A stretch of 64,000 bases of DNA from Gordionus sp. m RMFG-2023. Lineage: Eukaryota > Nematomorpha > Gordioida > Chordodea > Parachordodidae. The stretch is taken from positions 36,991,561 to 37,055,560 of the forward strand of contig NC_088775.1 of NCBI RefSeq assembly GCF_954871325.1. Reading direction: 5' to 3'. The stretch's first letter is position 1. Every line of letters begins with the position of its first letter. Positions 32,616 to 45,702 of the stretch are shown here, one piece after another. The notes beneath the pieces were generated by a model. It was not told the DNA's origin, did no database searches, and saw only the letters and a list, made by a program, of their open reading frames with translations. A program made the translations under genes and the position numbers.

Positions 32616-32743
32616 AAAACCCGGTCGAATGCCGGGCAAAATCGGGCCGAAGGCCCGCAATATATGGGATATAGGGGGCTTAGCCCCTCCATAATTTTTT
32701 TTAGTTGATCCCCCTGAGATTATAAAGGCTAGTGACGCCCCTG
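32616..32743. mobile_element. Right end of a non-autonomous hAT-like element
   Basis: It contains CCGGTCGAATGCCGGGC, CGGGCCGAAGGCCCGC and GGGGGCTTAGCCCC, then ends AGGCTAGTGACGCCCCTG, the inverse of a CAGGGGCGTCACTAGCC-type hAT terminus. The G/C hairpins resemble those of the 49388-50573 MITE. The left end was not found. Confidence 0.5.
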
Positions 32744-32938
32744 TTCAATAATAAAGGATTATGCATTAATAGTTGTATTTCCTTTTATCTCATAATAAAT
32801 AGTTTAAATCCTTTAATATAATTATATTAAAATAATTATAATTATATTTTAAATTTCAATAATATTAAATATGCAATAAAAAAAAGTTTTTTATTTATCA
32901 TACCCAAAATAATTCAATGTCATAAAAGGTTATTGCAG

Positions 32939-33166
32939 ATCAGAGTAAAATTATTCATGAGGCTTTTTGGAGCTTAGCTGATGAAGCTAAAGGACTTTTC
33001 TATTGCAAATTTATTGTTAGGACTCCATGTAAGGGAAGGGTAAAAGATTCTTTAAATTATAAAAAAATAAAATTGTTTCTTTTAATTTTAGATGAAGTAT
33101 TTTTTTATTAAGCCACCTTCGGCTTACCATCTTCTCTATGGTGGCAGCATTAAAATTTTACTATGA
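32939..33166 (+). CDS. Unrecognised gene, last two exons (partial)
   Basis: Exon a (32939-33039) follows TTATTGCAG and reads QSKIIHEAFWSLADEAKGLF then YCKFIVRTPCKGR. A 52-bp intron (33040-33091; GTAAAAG ... TTTTAG) follows. Exon b (33092-33166) continues in phase as MKYFFIKPPSAYHLLYGGS and ends IKILL-stop. Splice phase, sites and composition support a real C-terminus. The family is not recognised. Upstream exons are not visible; a hAT end lies about 200 bp before it. It could instead be part of an unknown element next to gypsy F. Confidence 0.4.
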
Positions 33167-35234
33167 CATATTGCTATCTAATAGTTGTGAAATATCCTGC
33201 CAAATACCAGACCAGATATGTTTATGGTAATTATCGAGGTGACTTCGTTCTTTTAATACACAAGACAAGGACAGATTTCATTTTTATTATAACGATTTAG
33301 AGGACGTGCTCACAGCGTATCGACACATATATAGCGTTGAATGCGTGGACTCGGACAGAACTTTTATAATAAACGCAAAACGTTGCGAAAGATATTAGTT
33401 TAATCGTATTATATATTTTTTATATGATATATTATAAATTTATAAAATTATAAGGTGTTATAATAAATTAAATAAAAATGAAACCATTGGTAAATATTAA
33501 AAATAATGTTACAGAATACCCTACGTTTTCAGGCAACGTAGAAATATTTATAAAAATGTTTGAGATCATATTTAGGGATGCAACCTACAGATTTGAAAAA
33601 GCATATGCATTAACTACAAGATTACCTGATGACGAATATACAAAGCTAGAGGCCGTATGAACACCAATAGAATTCATTAATCCTACGATTTTGCTCGAAA
33701 GGTTAGGGTTACTACATCCAGAAAGGTCACACACATCATATTTGACTGAATTCAATGCAGCCATTCAAAATAAAGATGAAACGTTTAGCAACTGGGTAAG
33801 TCGCATATGTATATTAAACAATAAATGTAAGTTCATCGATTATAGCAGATAGATAGAGAACGTGAGAATATCATCTATAAATAAGAATACTCGGTAGAAA
33901 ATTTCCCATAAAGGCAATATTGCCATCAGTGAAGTTTGAATAGTGATATTATTACTAAAGTAGAAAACATAAAAATAGATGGTGAAACTTCATCAATAAA
34001 ACAGATAGATAGGCAAAAAGGTAAAAAGGTGGATACAGATCGACTAATGGTTAAATATGCTGATACCATAGGGGACCAAATACACAAGGGAATTACGTTA
34101 ATAGACCCCAATGGACACCGAGATACAACAACTATCAGAGATATAGTTATCAAGGAAACAATTACCACCCAAGATATCAAACCAATTTCAACCCAAGATA
34201 TCAAACCAATTTCAACCCAAGATATCAAAACAACTCAAGGTTTTACAATAATGATAGAGGATACAATGGACCATATGGTTTAATAAATTTTCGAGATTTA
34301 ATAACAGATATAATTATAACAATATTAAAAAATAATTTGAGATATAATATTGATAATAAATTCAAATATAATAGATAGTAAAACGAATCAAGATTTATAC
34401 CAAGATACAAGAATAATCAAAATTAAAACTAATCATATAACAATAGATATCAAAACAATGATAGTAACCAACCTCGATACTCGAACAATACTGTGAATAT
34501 AGAAAGAATAAAATAAGACAATAATGATAAAATAGAGAAAAAGGAATATAATTTATTTAATTTGGAATATGTATGATGATAATGATAACATGGCCAATAA
34601 TGCTTATAAAGTCACGTTTAGATGATGTGCCAACAGTAATGCAAATAGATACGGGAACAGGATTTACGATACTATCGATTGATATTGCAAGAACGATTGG
34701 AATTAAAAGCTTAAATAGATCTGATATGAAATTTAATGGTTATGATGGAAGAATGATAAAATTATTAGGCACTGTTCAAGTCAAAGCAAATTTGAAGATA
34801 AAACTCAATTTTTAAATGCTTACGTGGTCCATGACAAGATTTCTGGGAAGGAACTTAAAAGTTTTTGGGAATATACTAAACAAATTTGTGATTGAAGAAG
34901 ATCATAATGATACTATACAAATTTAATAAAGCAGTATAACTTGAAACTCAACAAAAAGTAAATACAGCCATGTTAAACTACACTTAAAACAAAATGCAAC
35001 ATCTAAAATCATACTACCAAGGCGTGTTCCCTATAAAAAGTTTGATTTGATAAAAAAAAAAGAATTGCAAAAGTGGATTGATGAAAAAATTATTAAACCA
35101 GGTCAAGAGGTTTGTTGGGCAAGTTTTCTCACACCTGTTTTTAAGAGTGATGGTTCACTTAGGCTTTGTGCAGATTTCAAAAATACTATAAATCTAACTT
35201 TGGAAGATTTTAAATATTCAATACCACCTTTTAA

Positions 35235-36661
35235 CCTTCAATACTCCGGTGAAAAAAATGACGTTAGTACTCGGGTGGGGTTTAATAGACCCCAATTTCA
35301 AATATATCTCCAGTTATATTCATTATTTTTATATATTTAGATATAAGATAGAACTAACCTTAAGCTTGATAAAATATTTATTTATTTTTATTTCTTAAGC
35401 TTAGATTAAAGATGATGAGGATAATTATCATGTGTGTTTTAAAAAAGCTCACTTTTTTAAAATTTCAAATATTAAATTAAAATATTAACTTATCTATCAT
35501 ATAATCATGATAATTCATAATATGGATCTTTATTCTTCAATATGAAAAAAAATTACACTAATAAATTCAAACATAAAAAAAATATAGAACATTGAAATAT
35601 GTTAAATTTGACATGCAAAACATTTATTACATAAAAGATTAATATGTGTTCTAAACATAAATTTATTTTACATATTTGGAAAAAAAATATTATTTTTTTT
35701 GATGGTTAGATTTAAAAATTCCAGTAAATAAAGATTTCCCAATAATGTTTTGAATTGTGTTACAGCAACTTCTTTAGTAGAACCTTCATATTGATCATAT
35801 AGTTTATACATATATTTTTAATTTTTCATTGGTATGATAAATAATCTCTTCAATCATTTTTGTGTTATGAACAAGTCAAAACATTTTTCTAGAGTGTCAG
35901 CTTCTTTCCCTTATTCTTTTACTTCTGGCAGATGAATAACTAAATTTTGTTGATGAGTTCTTATTCTTTGTAGGAAGATCCTTTTTCCATTTAGTAAACT
36001 TATTTATTTAGCTAATTTTAAATACAAATATACTATGATAAATGATTTCATATTTACCTAAATAATATTAAGTTTATTGTTTCAACTAACATTTCTACTT
36101 CATCTAATTCAGATTGTGTATCATGATCACTATCATATATAAACAACCTCATTTTTAATTATATTGTCGTAATCACCTCAAACAAAATGATAATACATCT
36201 TAAATAATTATATATTTACTTTCAGAATCTGCAAAAATCATTATAAATGATAAAAATAATTTGAGAAATGAGTCAGCTGGTGAAAAATAATAATAAAATA
36301 ACTCCACCAGAGTAAATCTTTACGTTTTCTTTTTCATATATCTCATTCAAAATATAAGATATTTCAATTTTGTTTTAAAATTTTTTATAATATATTAGTA
36401 TATATTTATAATTTTAAAAAATAAAAATATTTCTTAAAAAATTACAAATTTACTCTGGTGAGGTCTCACAAACCCCAATCAATCACAAAATGCTTATATC
36501 TTAAAAACTACTCAACCAAAATATATGAAATTTGGAATATAGATTCTAAGATATATTTGATGAAGCTACTGAAGAATCCAGTTCATGATATTTAATCGTT
36601 TTTATGTAATATCATTACTAGCATGCCTTGGGTTTCATATACCCCACCAATTATTGAAGGG
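35235..36661 (-). mobile_element. piggyBac-type element with TTAA target duplication
   Basis: TTAA flanks both ends (35231-35234 and 36662-36665). The left end reads CCTTCAATA and the right end is the inverse of CCCTTCAATA. Subterminal GGTGGGGTNTA/ACCCC motifs occur near both ends (about 35275-35293; 36455-36475; 36630-36650). The minus strand keeps an N-terminal piggyBac transposase segment. It inserted into the RT of gypsy F, splitting coding sequence that resumes on the other side. piggyBac elements integrate at TTAA without adding bases. Confidence 0.8.
35700..35960 (-). pseudogene. piggyBac transposase N-terminal domain remnant
   Basis: On the minus strand, pieces read ADTLEKCFDLFITQK, EEIIYHTNEK and STKEVAVTQFKTLLGNLYLL, in the order expected for the start of the piggyBac DDE domain (F-x-x-F-F ... 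H-T-N ... E-x-x-x-F-x-G-I-x-x-x-x-G). The pieces lie in more than one frame. The DDD catalytic positions are not visible; the element is much shorter than an autonomous piggyBac. Confidence 0.6.
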
Positions 36662-38772
36662 TTAATGATTTTTAGTTTCAAAATTATCAAAAGGCAAGAA
36701 ATCTACAAAGATTGATTTCAAAAACGCTTTCCTTCAAGTACCAATACATAAAGAATCTCGAGATATACCCACGATATATACGCACAAGAATTACTACATA
36801 TTTACAAAACTTCCTTTTGGATTGAAAACTTCATCAACTATTTTTCAACAAACTATGGATTAAATCTTTGGGGACATAAAAGATGTCATATTTTACATCG
36901 ATGATCTACTTATAACTGGTGATGAATAGGCTCATTTTAACAATATAAAAATAGTTTTCGACAAGATTTTAAAATATGGGCTAATACCTAATTTTGACAA
37001 GAGTATTATTTTCAAAAAAGAAATTTGTTTTTTGGTACACGACATAGACGATAAAGGCATACATCTAAATGGAGAAAAAATAAAAGCTATTACAAACATA
37101 CCAGAACTTAAAACAAATGAGGTAGCAACATTTTTGGGCATGGCTAGTTATTATCGAAAATTTTTATGTAACTTTCCGGACATAGCTGATCATTTATATA
37201 AGATAGTCAACAAAGAAAATGGTTATGGGAAAATACACATCAGAAAAAAAGTTAATAAATATTCCGCCAACGTTAATTTTTTACGACCCATATATAACCA
37301 TAGGCATTGAAACTGACGCTTCGAAAAGGTTTAGGTGCCGTTTTATTTCATATTGAAGGAGATGGCAAAGAAAAACCTATTGCTTTCGCATCAAGAACTT
37401 TATTGAAATCAGAAACAAACTAAACTAACATTGAAAGAGAAGCCTTGTCTATAGTATACGGCGATAAAGAAATTTCAAGAATATCTAATTGGAACAAAAT
37501 TTACAATAATTACAGCCGACAAGCCACTCGTATTTCATAAAAGGACTAAAAGATAACACTTCCATATCGATGAGATTACAAAAATGGAATTTAGCGATGG
37601 TGGCACACGATTTCACAATAGTTCATAGACCGGGAAAACGTAATATAATACCAGGTTGTTTATCGAGATTACCACAGATGAATACAGAAAATATGATACA
37701 AAATATAGATAGTGAAAAGGTTGATAATGATTTATGGGACATACCGATAAAAAGAATAATGAAGGAAAGGAGTGTTGATAAAGAATTGATGGAAATTATT
37801 GACAATATTAGGAAAGGTAAACCAATAAAGAATTACAAAAATATGGAAAATGGAATTGAGTTTGATGAAAGATTGTCTTTTAAAGAAAATAGAATTATAA
37901 TACCAAAAGGAATGAGACATGAAATGTTACAAGAATTACACAAATGATATCTAGGTGCTAGGAAAACCAAATTATTATCAAGAAATTATTTAAAGTGGCC
38001 TGGTATTAACACAGAAATAGATAAAGAGGTGAAAAATTGTGATTCATGCATCAAATGAGCAGAAAATCCACATAATATACAAAATCCATGGGAAACAGCA
38101 ATACAAATTTTTGAACCTGTACATATAGATTTCGTGCAAATTGGAGAAAATAATTGGATGGTATTTGTGGACGCATATAGCAAGTTCCCGATAATAAAAT
38201 GAATGAAGAACATAACTACAGAATCAACTATTAAAGAATTGATGATAATTATCAGCTTATTAGGCATACCCAGAAAATATAGTGAGTGACAACGGAACTA
38301 ACTTTGTTATACCTATTTAAAACTTTTTTATGAAGATCATGAAATTAAACACATACTCACCGCTGGTCAATGTGAACGTATGGTATAAGATCTATGAAAA
38401 TGAGTATGAAAAGGAATATGGAAGACTACAAGAAAATAAACGTAGATATAGCTTTAGAAAAGTTCTTGTTTAATTATCGAAACACTCCAAACGCGTCAAC
38501 CAATATGATGCAGAGCAAATTAATGTTTTCGATAACATAGAACCAGATGGGACTTAATTAAACCGCTTGAAAATAAAGACAATGAATTAAAATAGAAAAT
38601 ATCGGCAAATAGAAATATCGAAATAAGTGATAAAATTTCTTATAAAACTTTCAAGGAAAACGAGTGGGACAAAGGAATCGTAACACATAAAGATGGGAAC
38701 TTATCATATAAAATAAATACTGGAAACAACATAATAAGTAGACATTAACAGTATAACCTTAAATTACTTGCT

Positions 38773-38895
38773 CTATGTTTTTTTTAATTCATTTGGTAAA
38801 ACACATAAGTAAATTGGTAGTACATACACAAAATTGCCACCAGTCACTTCAATTTTTGCCACTTCGAATTTGATTTTAGCATTACGATCGGCATT
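38773..38895 (-). CDS. Unrecognised possible C-terminal exon
   Basis: After an acceptor-like ACTATAG on the minus strand, the frame reads ADRNAKIKFEVAKIEVTGGN, FVYVLPIYLCVLPNELKKT and stops. Codon use is sensible and there is no low complexity. No family is recognised. It abuts the 3' side of gypsy F and may be the tail of a host gene disrupted by it. Confidence 0.35.
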   Translation of the reverse strand, partial: NADRNAKIKFEVAKIEVTGGNFVYVLPIYLCVLPNELKKT

Positions 38896-38899
38896 CTAT

Positions 38900-40545
38900 A
38901 GTATTAATGTTATTGATTGGGAATGTACCCAAATATAATTTAAAAAATTATATGTTAATGATTAATAAAATAAAAACACCTAACAAGCAGCTAAGTTTTT
39001 AGTAGTACAACCTAAATTCCATAAAAAAGATTCAAAAATTGATGTACAACCAATTTCATAATCCCGATGAAAATTCCCATCAACAACAAAAAAATGAATT
39101 GGTCATAAAATTAATTTTCACAAAAAAAGACCTAGATATTTGTCATTTAATATATAAAATAATTTATTCAATGCTAAAAAACATTAATTAAAAATTATAT
39201 ATCTTATATATATATATTTTTTTTTTATATATAGATATATAGATGTTAATATTTATAATCAAAAATATCTTATTTTAAAATTTTTAATATTAAATTTGAA
39301 AATAAAATTTATATATATACATTTATTTATCTATTTTTTCCTGCGAAATTTATTATGTAGGCAAAATTTTATTTTTATTTTAAATCATATGTATATAATA
39401 TAATAATATATATTGTGAAGAGAATAACAAATAGTTATACATTAACAATATTAATGTCTTGTGTTGTTTAATGCTTGGGTTTAATAAAGGAGTCTTGGTC
39501 TTAATTGTATATCTTGATATGAATATATCGTTTGAAATTTTTTATTTAAAATGTTAAAAATTTAAAGATTATTTATATGTATCATTTAATATTTTTCTAA
39601 AGTTGGAAAAATGTAATTAAAAATTAATAATATAAATATAAAAATTGTAATCAATTCTAAGCTGCCTTAATGAATATGTATTCTGAAAACGATGATTAGG
39701 TTGGGATATAATGGTATTATTGCAAAGATTAATTGCATAACTATTATTTTCTTTGTTGGGTGAAATATGGTGACACTGCCGTTTCCATTTGAAAAGATCA
39801 ATCTCAATAAATTGGTTGTATTAATGCAGATACATTTTTAAACAACATAAATTAGAATTAAATAGCAAATATTTTATTCATTATCTGTGTACCTTTTGGG
39901 TTTTAAAAAATGGCAACAATCCAAGCAATTTTTGTTTGTTGTTCATAGACTGATAAAAAAACTTTCTGCTTCTTCTGAACTGAGATATTTGCTATTATGT
40001 TATCTAAGTCCTTTTTCTTGATAGAAATAATTTTCCTACCAAAACCTAATAGAATATCCCTAATTTAGATATAATAATAATAAGTATAAAAATATTACAT
40101 ATATTAAATAAGTTAAAATATAATTTTCATTACATCAAAAAATAGCTAAATTTAAAATTAGTTGCACGAATTATCATATGAAATATTTGATCTATTAAAT
40201 GCATGAATGAGATAAAGAAAACTAAGGGAGATTGTTAAAATGCTTCTTTCGAAGTTAATTCATATGATGCCAGGCAAGAAAGACTTCAAATCTATTATAA
40301 TTGAGCCCCAAAGTATCATAAAAAAAGGCTCTTCATAATTTGAAAGTGTTATATAATCGATTTAGTTTTTGAAATTCGCATATTTACAACCTAAAAATTA
40401 AGTATTAGCAGTATCGCAGGATGCGTCTTCGTAATACACCAAAATTTTAAGTTAATAAATAATGGGGTCACCAGTTGATAGAGATCTCTTTACCAGTTCT
40501 AGCATAATGGTAATTTTGTGGGCCTCTAAGATAATGGTTACTTGT
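38900..40545. other. AT-rich interval with one exon-like block
   Basis: Apart from the block at 39903-40059, no coding sequence was seen. Immediately left of gypsy E (about 40497-40550) a unit of about 27 bp with ATAATGGT repeats; it continues on the other side of E at about 45945-45985. Confidence 0.4.
39903..40059 (-). CDS. Unrecognised possible exon
   Basis: Preceded by TCTAAATTAG (acceptor-like). The minus strand is open for about 50 codons: DILLGFGRKIISIKKKDLDN then IIANISVQKKQKVFLSVYEQ and WIVAIF-stop. A different frame reaches a GTACAC donor-like site just beyond. The family is not recognised, nor is any link to 38773-38895. Confidence 0.25.
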
Positions 40546-40550
40546 GGGTC

Positions 40551-40807
40551 TGAAGAGGATCATGATAAGCGTGCGGTGCGAGTAAGTAAAAATATATTTT
40601 ATTAACTAACTTTTCTCTTTTTTAATCGACTATTTATATATATTTTACAAACTAAAATTAGACTATAATATTAAAAAGGTTAACATATAAAATAAAATTG
40701 TAACAAAAATAAAAATATAATTTGAATAAATATAAGTTGAATTTGAATTCATAACAAAAATTAAAATATAATTTGAATAAATATAAGTTGAATTTGAATT
40801 CATAACA
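40551..40807 (-). repeat. 3' LTR of element E (left copy)
   Basis: 257 bp, bounded on the left by the TSD GGGTC and on the right by the purine tract. It is about 20 bp longer than the right copy because of an internal duplication-type indel. Confidence 0.92.
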
Positions 40808-41567
40808 TTCTCCTTTTCTAAAAAGCCTTCACACTATAATTATGTTATCGTAGTTTTGTTCAACAAGTTGTTTCACAAGTCATCATATCGTTGGCTTGTC
40901 CCAATCGTTGGTTTGTTTAAATCGATTTTGCACGTTGGTTTTTTTGAATCGCAAGCTTGATATCCTTATCGTAAGTTGTCTCCATCAATCATGATTTTGT
41001 CATATTGCTTGCTTGGTAGTACTCAGTTGTTATTATTATCATTTTTCAAAATTGTTATTATCATCAGTAAGTTGCGAATAATGAGAAATAATAATTCATC
41101 AAATTGGATATAAGAATAACTGAAGAATGATAAATCAATAAGAAGGTTATATAATATTTTCAGCGTTTTAATTTTTTGCGTTTTGTGTAAGCGTTTTAAT
41201 ATTTAATTTACTTTATGCAATTTAATATTTATTTTATATTTTAAGTTATGTAGTCTTTTAAATAAACAGGTTTTTGTTTAATTCGCACAGGTCTAGAAAT
41301 AGATGTTATATCGTTATTATCAGTAATTTTTATATTTTTGTCCACACTTCCCTCCTTAAAAGAATCCTTAGAGTCATAGTTAATAATTGTGTTAAAACAG
41401 TTTCTAATTCTTATTTGATCTAAATGTCTCCTCAAAATACCTTTCTCTGTCTTAATTTGGAACATCATGTCACTTTCTTTATGTGTAATCATACCTTTGC
41501 ACCATTTATCATCACCTTGTACTTTGTACCAAACAAAATCTCCTACGTTAAAGGTTCTATTTCGTGG

Positions 41568-42230
41568 TTAAGTAACGTTTATTTTATTCTCCTTCTTCTC
41601 CAACGGTTTTAATAAGTCCCATTTAATTCTAATATCTCGATTAAACATTCTCTGAGATGGTGTAACTCCTGTAGTATCATTACGCGTATTTCTGTAATTA
41701 AATAAAAATTTGCCAAGTGCGATATCTAGGTCAATTTTAATATTCCTTTTCATATGTGTTTTGAACGTTCTCACCATGCGTTTTACCTGGCCATTGGATT
41801 GCTGGCGATACGCAGATGTGAGCACATGTTTGATACCGAAATTGTTGCAAAATTTTTCAAAATCGTTACTCGTAAAGTTAGAGCCATTATCAGTAACTAT
41901 AGCTTCAGGTATTCCATATAGCGAAATAGTTTTGAAAATTTCTCTTAAAGTAACATCGGTCGTAATATTTTTAACAGGAACAATAATTGGAAATTTACTG
42001 TAGGCATCGACTATTACCAACCAATTCTTTGTGAAAAACGGACCCGCATAATCTATATGTATCCTTTCAAACGGTTTGGTTGCCGAAACCCATGGTTTTT
42101 GTATCTTTATAGGATTATCATGATATATTTTACAATCGTCACAACTTTTCAATTCCATTACTATGTCATTATTTATACCAGGCCACCACATGTAATCTTT
42201 GGCTAAGGATTTGATTTTTCTTGCTCCCAA
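41568..42230 (-). CDS. Integrase segment of element E
   Basis: The longest open piece of the pol region (220 codons). It has the end of the zinc-binding domain (WWPGINNDI, CDDCK) and a DDE core (HIDYAGPF, VTDNGSNFTSNDF, HVLTSAYRQQSNGQVKR) with the spacing typical of Ty3/gypsy integrases. It ends in a C-terminal region with NYRNTRNDTTGVTPSQRMF. Integrase joins element cDNA to the host chromosome. Confidence 0.9.
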   Translation of the reverse strand: MGARKIKSLAKDYMWWPGINNDIVMELKSCDDCKIYHDNPIKIQKPWVSATKPFERIHIDYAGPFFTKNWLVIVDAYSKFPIIVPVKNITTDVTLREIFKTISLYGIPEAIVTDNGSNFTSNDFEKFCNNFGIKHVLTSAYRQQSNGQVKRMVRTFKTHMKRNIKIDLDIALGKFLFNYRNTRNDTTGVTPSQRMFNRDIRIKWDLLKPLEKKENKINVT

Positions 42231-45200
42231 GTAACCTTCATGTAATGACTGTAGTATATTTTTTCTTATAGAAGACGGAATTATGATTCTGTTGCTTTTG
42301 TAAAGACAATCCTAAATTATACTTAATTCCAATTCAATGTTTTTATAAATGTTATTCATAATAGACCTGTTGTTTTTTATATCATTTATGACTTGTTTAA
42401 TTCCATATCTTTCAAAGTTTCGTCACGAATTTGATTAAAATTAATAGGTAAATCCCCATATTCGTTTATTATAGTGATATTTTCAATAGTTTCATCATGA
42501 CTTGTGGTAATCTCGAGAGACAATCAGGAACATTATATTTACCGGCTTTATACTTTATATTAAAATCATATCCTCCTAATGTAATAATCCACTTCTGGAG
42601 TCTCAAGGACATGCTATTATCCTTAAGACCCTTGGTAAAGATGTGAACTAGCGGTTTATGGTCAGTAATAATTGTAAATTTTGTGCCGATTAAGTATTCC
42701 TGGAACCTCCTTGTAGCGAACATAATGGCGAGAGCCTCACGCTCAATATTGGTATAGTTCATTTCGGATTTTAATAAAGTTCTTGACGCGAAATAAGTTT
42801 TTCAGTATGAAATAGTACAGCTCCTAAACCACATTTCGATGCGTCAGTGGCTATCCCTATAGGTAATTCAGGGTTAAAATATGTCAAAGCAGGTGGAAGA
42901 CTAATCAACTTCTTAAGATCATTAAAACTTTTAGAGTGTTCTAGGTTCCAAGCCCATTTTTCTTTGTTGACAGTCTTATATAGAGGATCGGCAATTTCTG
43001 CAAAATTGTTCAAAAATTTTCTATAGTAGTCAGCCTTTCCCAGAAATGTTGATAATTCAGCAGCTGATTTTGGTTCTGGCATATTAATTATTGCTTCAAT
43101 TTTGTCGTGATTAGCATGAATCCCCTTAGCGTCAATATCATGACCCAGGAACCTTACTTTGTTTTTAAAGAACACACTTTTATTGAAGTTAGGTATCAGC
43201 CCAAGATGATATTCTATAACACTTTTTTAATGTTGTTAAGGTGGGGTTCATCCTTTTTTCCAGTTATAAGTAAATCATCATAAAATATGACGTCATCCAT
43301 ATCACCGAAGATTTGGTCCATAATCTGTTGAAAAATTGCAGATGAGGTCTTAAGCCCAAAAGGAAGTCTAGTAAATTCCTAATATCTCTTGTGCGTAGAT
43401 ATGGTTAAAATATTTCTGCAACTTTTATCAATAGGTATCTGTAAGAAAACATTTTTAAAGTCCATCTTCATAAATTTCTTTCCTTCTGAAAATTTAGCTA
43501 TTAGATCATTGATTCGTGGTAGAGGGTATCTGAAATCTTCTAGAGCTGGGTTTACAGTGTCCTTAAAATCAGCACAAAGCCTAATGCTTCCATCATCTTT
43601 GTAGACAGCGGTAACAGGACTTCATCGGACATCATTCACATGCTCAATTATTATCATGTATCCATTTTTTAAGTTCATTGCTTACAAGATCAATTTTTGA
43701 ATAAGGAATACGTCTAGGCGGTATAATTTTAGGTTGGGCATCTCTTCATAAATGTAACTTGACACTTGCTTTGTTGATTGGCCCATCAGTCAATTTGGAT
43801 TCACACTCTTTAATCAATTTTTTTATTTCATCTTTGTAATTAGTGTCAACATTTGCTATAAATATATTTAAAATATTTTTGAAAGCATTGATCCATGTAC
43901 GTCCCAACAAGGCATTTTTTCTTGATTCAACGACTACCGCTTGTAAATATTTTGAGATACCTTCATAAGTCACTTTAACTTGAGTGATGCCGATGATTTT
44001 GATTAAATTTCCGTCATAAGCGGTAAGTTGTAACTCGGATTTCTTAACATCTCTAATACCAAGTTTTTTAGCCAGACCATAAGGTATAATAGTATGTTTG
44101 GAGCCTGTATCGACTTGCATACATGTGACAATATCGTTCACTTTTAAAGTAGTCATAAATGCATTATCTTTGTTATTGAGCATGCCACCAGATAAGTTGT
44201 TAACATTGAAATCGTTATCGTTTTTGTTCTTTGTAGAGTCAACCTTCAATAATTTCTTCAATATTCATATTGTAATCATTGTTGTATTGTATTTGCTTTC
44301 TATTATTGTTGTCGCTACCTCTATAATTATTTGAGTTGTTGTTATATTGTATTTGCTTTCTCTAATTATTGTCACTACCTCTATAATTATTTGAATTGTT
44401 GTAATAAGATTGGTAATTGTTACGATTCCCATCACCGTATTGGATTTGTTTTCTTTGATTATTATCACGCCATGTATTATTTCTACCATAATTAGATTGA
44501 ATATTATTGTTGTAGCGATAGTTATTTATAGTTGTTATAATTATCGTGGTATCTCGAATTATTATTACCGTAATTCCTATCATTGTATCTAAAATTATTA
44601 TCGTAATTCCCATTTCTATCTCTATTATCATAATTATTTCTAAAATTATTTCTAAAATTATTATCAGGTCTAAAATTATTATTGTTGTCGTTTCTATTTA
44701 TATTGTAAAAGTTTTTATCTTTATCGGACTTTTTGTCGTTATTCATATAACTTATATTATCAACATCTGACTTATCGCTGAGGCAGTCTAACTTAATTCC
44801 TAACTCAACCATCTGTTAAATTAATATTTTTACAAAATTTATATTTTATTTTATCATTTAAGGTAGATGTACGTAATTTTTCTTTTAATCTACTGTCGTC
44901 CGAAAAATTACATTTTTTATGCAGTTTCGATACTCTTATGTACCATTGCATGAAATTTTCACTCGAGTTCTGCTGTAATAAGTTTAATTTATTTATTATA
45001 ATGTTTTTATCTTGCACAGGTAAAAGGTAAGTTAACTTTTTAGTCACAATTTTAAGATCTAATATGTCGGTATCGGAACAAATTGATTTAATGTTGTCAA
45101 AGACCTCGTCTGATAAATTATTAAGCAAAGTATTTATTTTAATAGAGTCCGATAATGTGCTGGTCGAAAAATAACTTAATATTCTATCTAAATAAATCTC

Positions 45201-45297
45201 AGTAAGTGGTCCAACTAATTTAGGAATTTTGTATATTAATTCAGGTTTTATTTCCATATTTTATTAATAAATCATATGTATTGGAAATTATAACATT

Positions 45298-45534
45298 TCA
45301 TATTTTAACAAACATACAATTTAATTGGATAAATTCTGACTCCTTATACACATAATATTTGCCATTCAATGATTCAAAACAATTTATCATATCTTTGAGG
45401 TTCACGAACTCAAACAAAACATCGTCACTACCCAGTATTCTAGAGTAGTATACATCACAGTTGTAAGTCAAATCGATCAATATATCGTAAACGGAAATTT
45501 CATAAGGAATATTGATGAGTTTAAAAGCAAACAT
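45298..45534 (-). CDS. RRM-like small frame upstream of Gag in element E
   Basis: A 78-codon frame between the primer-binding site and Gag, ending about 40 bp before the Gag start. The order FKLINIPYEISVYDIL ... VLFEFVNLKDMINCFESLNG resembles an RNA-recognition motif (beta1, helix 1, then RNP1-like F-x-F, helix 2 with L-N-G). Ty3/gypsy elements do not usually carry a separate frame here. The fold call is from pattern only. It could be an unusual Gag N-terminal piece. Confidence 0.4.
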   Translation of the reverse strand: MFAFKLINIPYEISVYDILIDLTYNCDVYYSRILGSDDVLFEFVNLKDMINCFESLNGKYYVYKESEFIQLNCMFVKI

Positions 45535-45702
45535 GATGGAAATAATATCAAAATGATTTTACCTTTTTTTTTTCTTCTTTATATAGAATTCATTTGTAAC
45601 GTTTTATAATTATTCATATTTACAGAGAGAAAAAAAATTTTTTATTTTTTAAAAAAAAAATTTCCATACAGCGAGTTTTTTTTTGCCAAACTGGGAGCAC
45701 CA

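Larger units (their letters stand above)
33478..38760 (+). mobile_element. Ty3/gypsy LTR retrotransposon fossil F, split by a piggyBac insertion
   Basis: Parts in order: Gag start (33478-33900); protease (34573-34850, QIDTGTGFTIL and YDGRMIKLLG); RT N-terminal part (34980-35230, SLRLCADFKN); piggyBac-type insertion (35235-36661); RT remainder (36690-36930, KLPFGL and YIDDLL); RT connection (37020-37330, FLGMASYYRKF); RNase H (37310-37680); integrase (37880-38560). PR, RT and RNase H motifs are close to those of gypsy E, so they are sister lineages. It is broken, with many interruptions (over fifteen), and is clearly older than E. LTRs were not recognised. Confidence 0.85.

Noticed and set aside
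44265-44770. Overlapping open frames on both strands in element E
   Set aside because: Shadows of the Asn-rich linker codons; only the minus-strand linker fits the Gag-Pol context.
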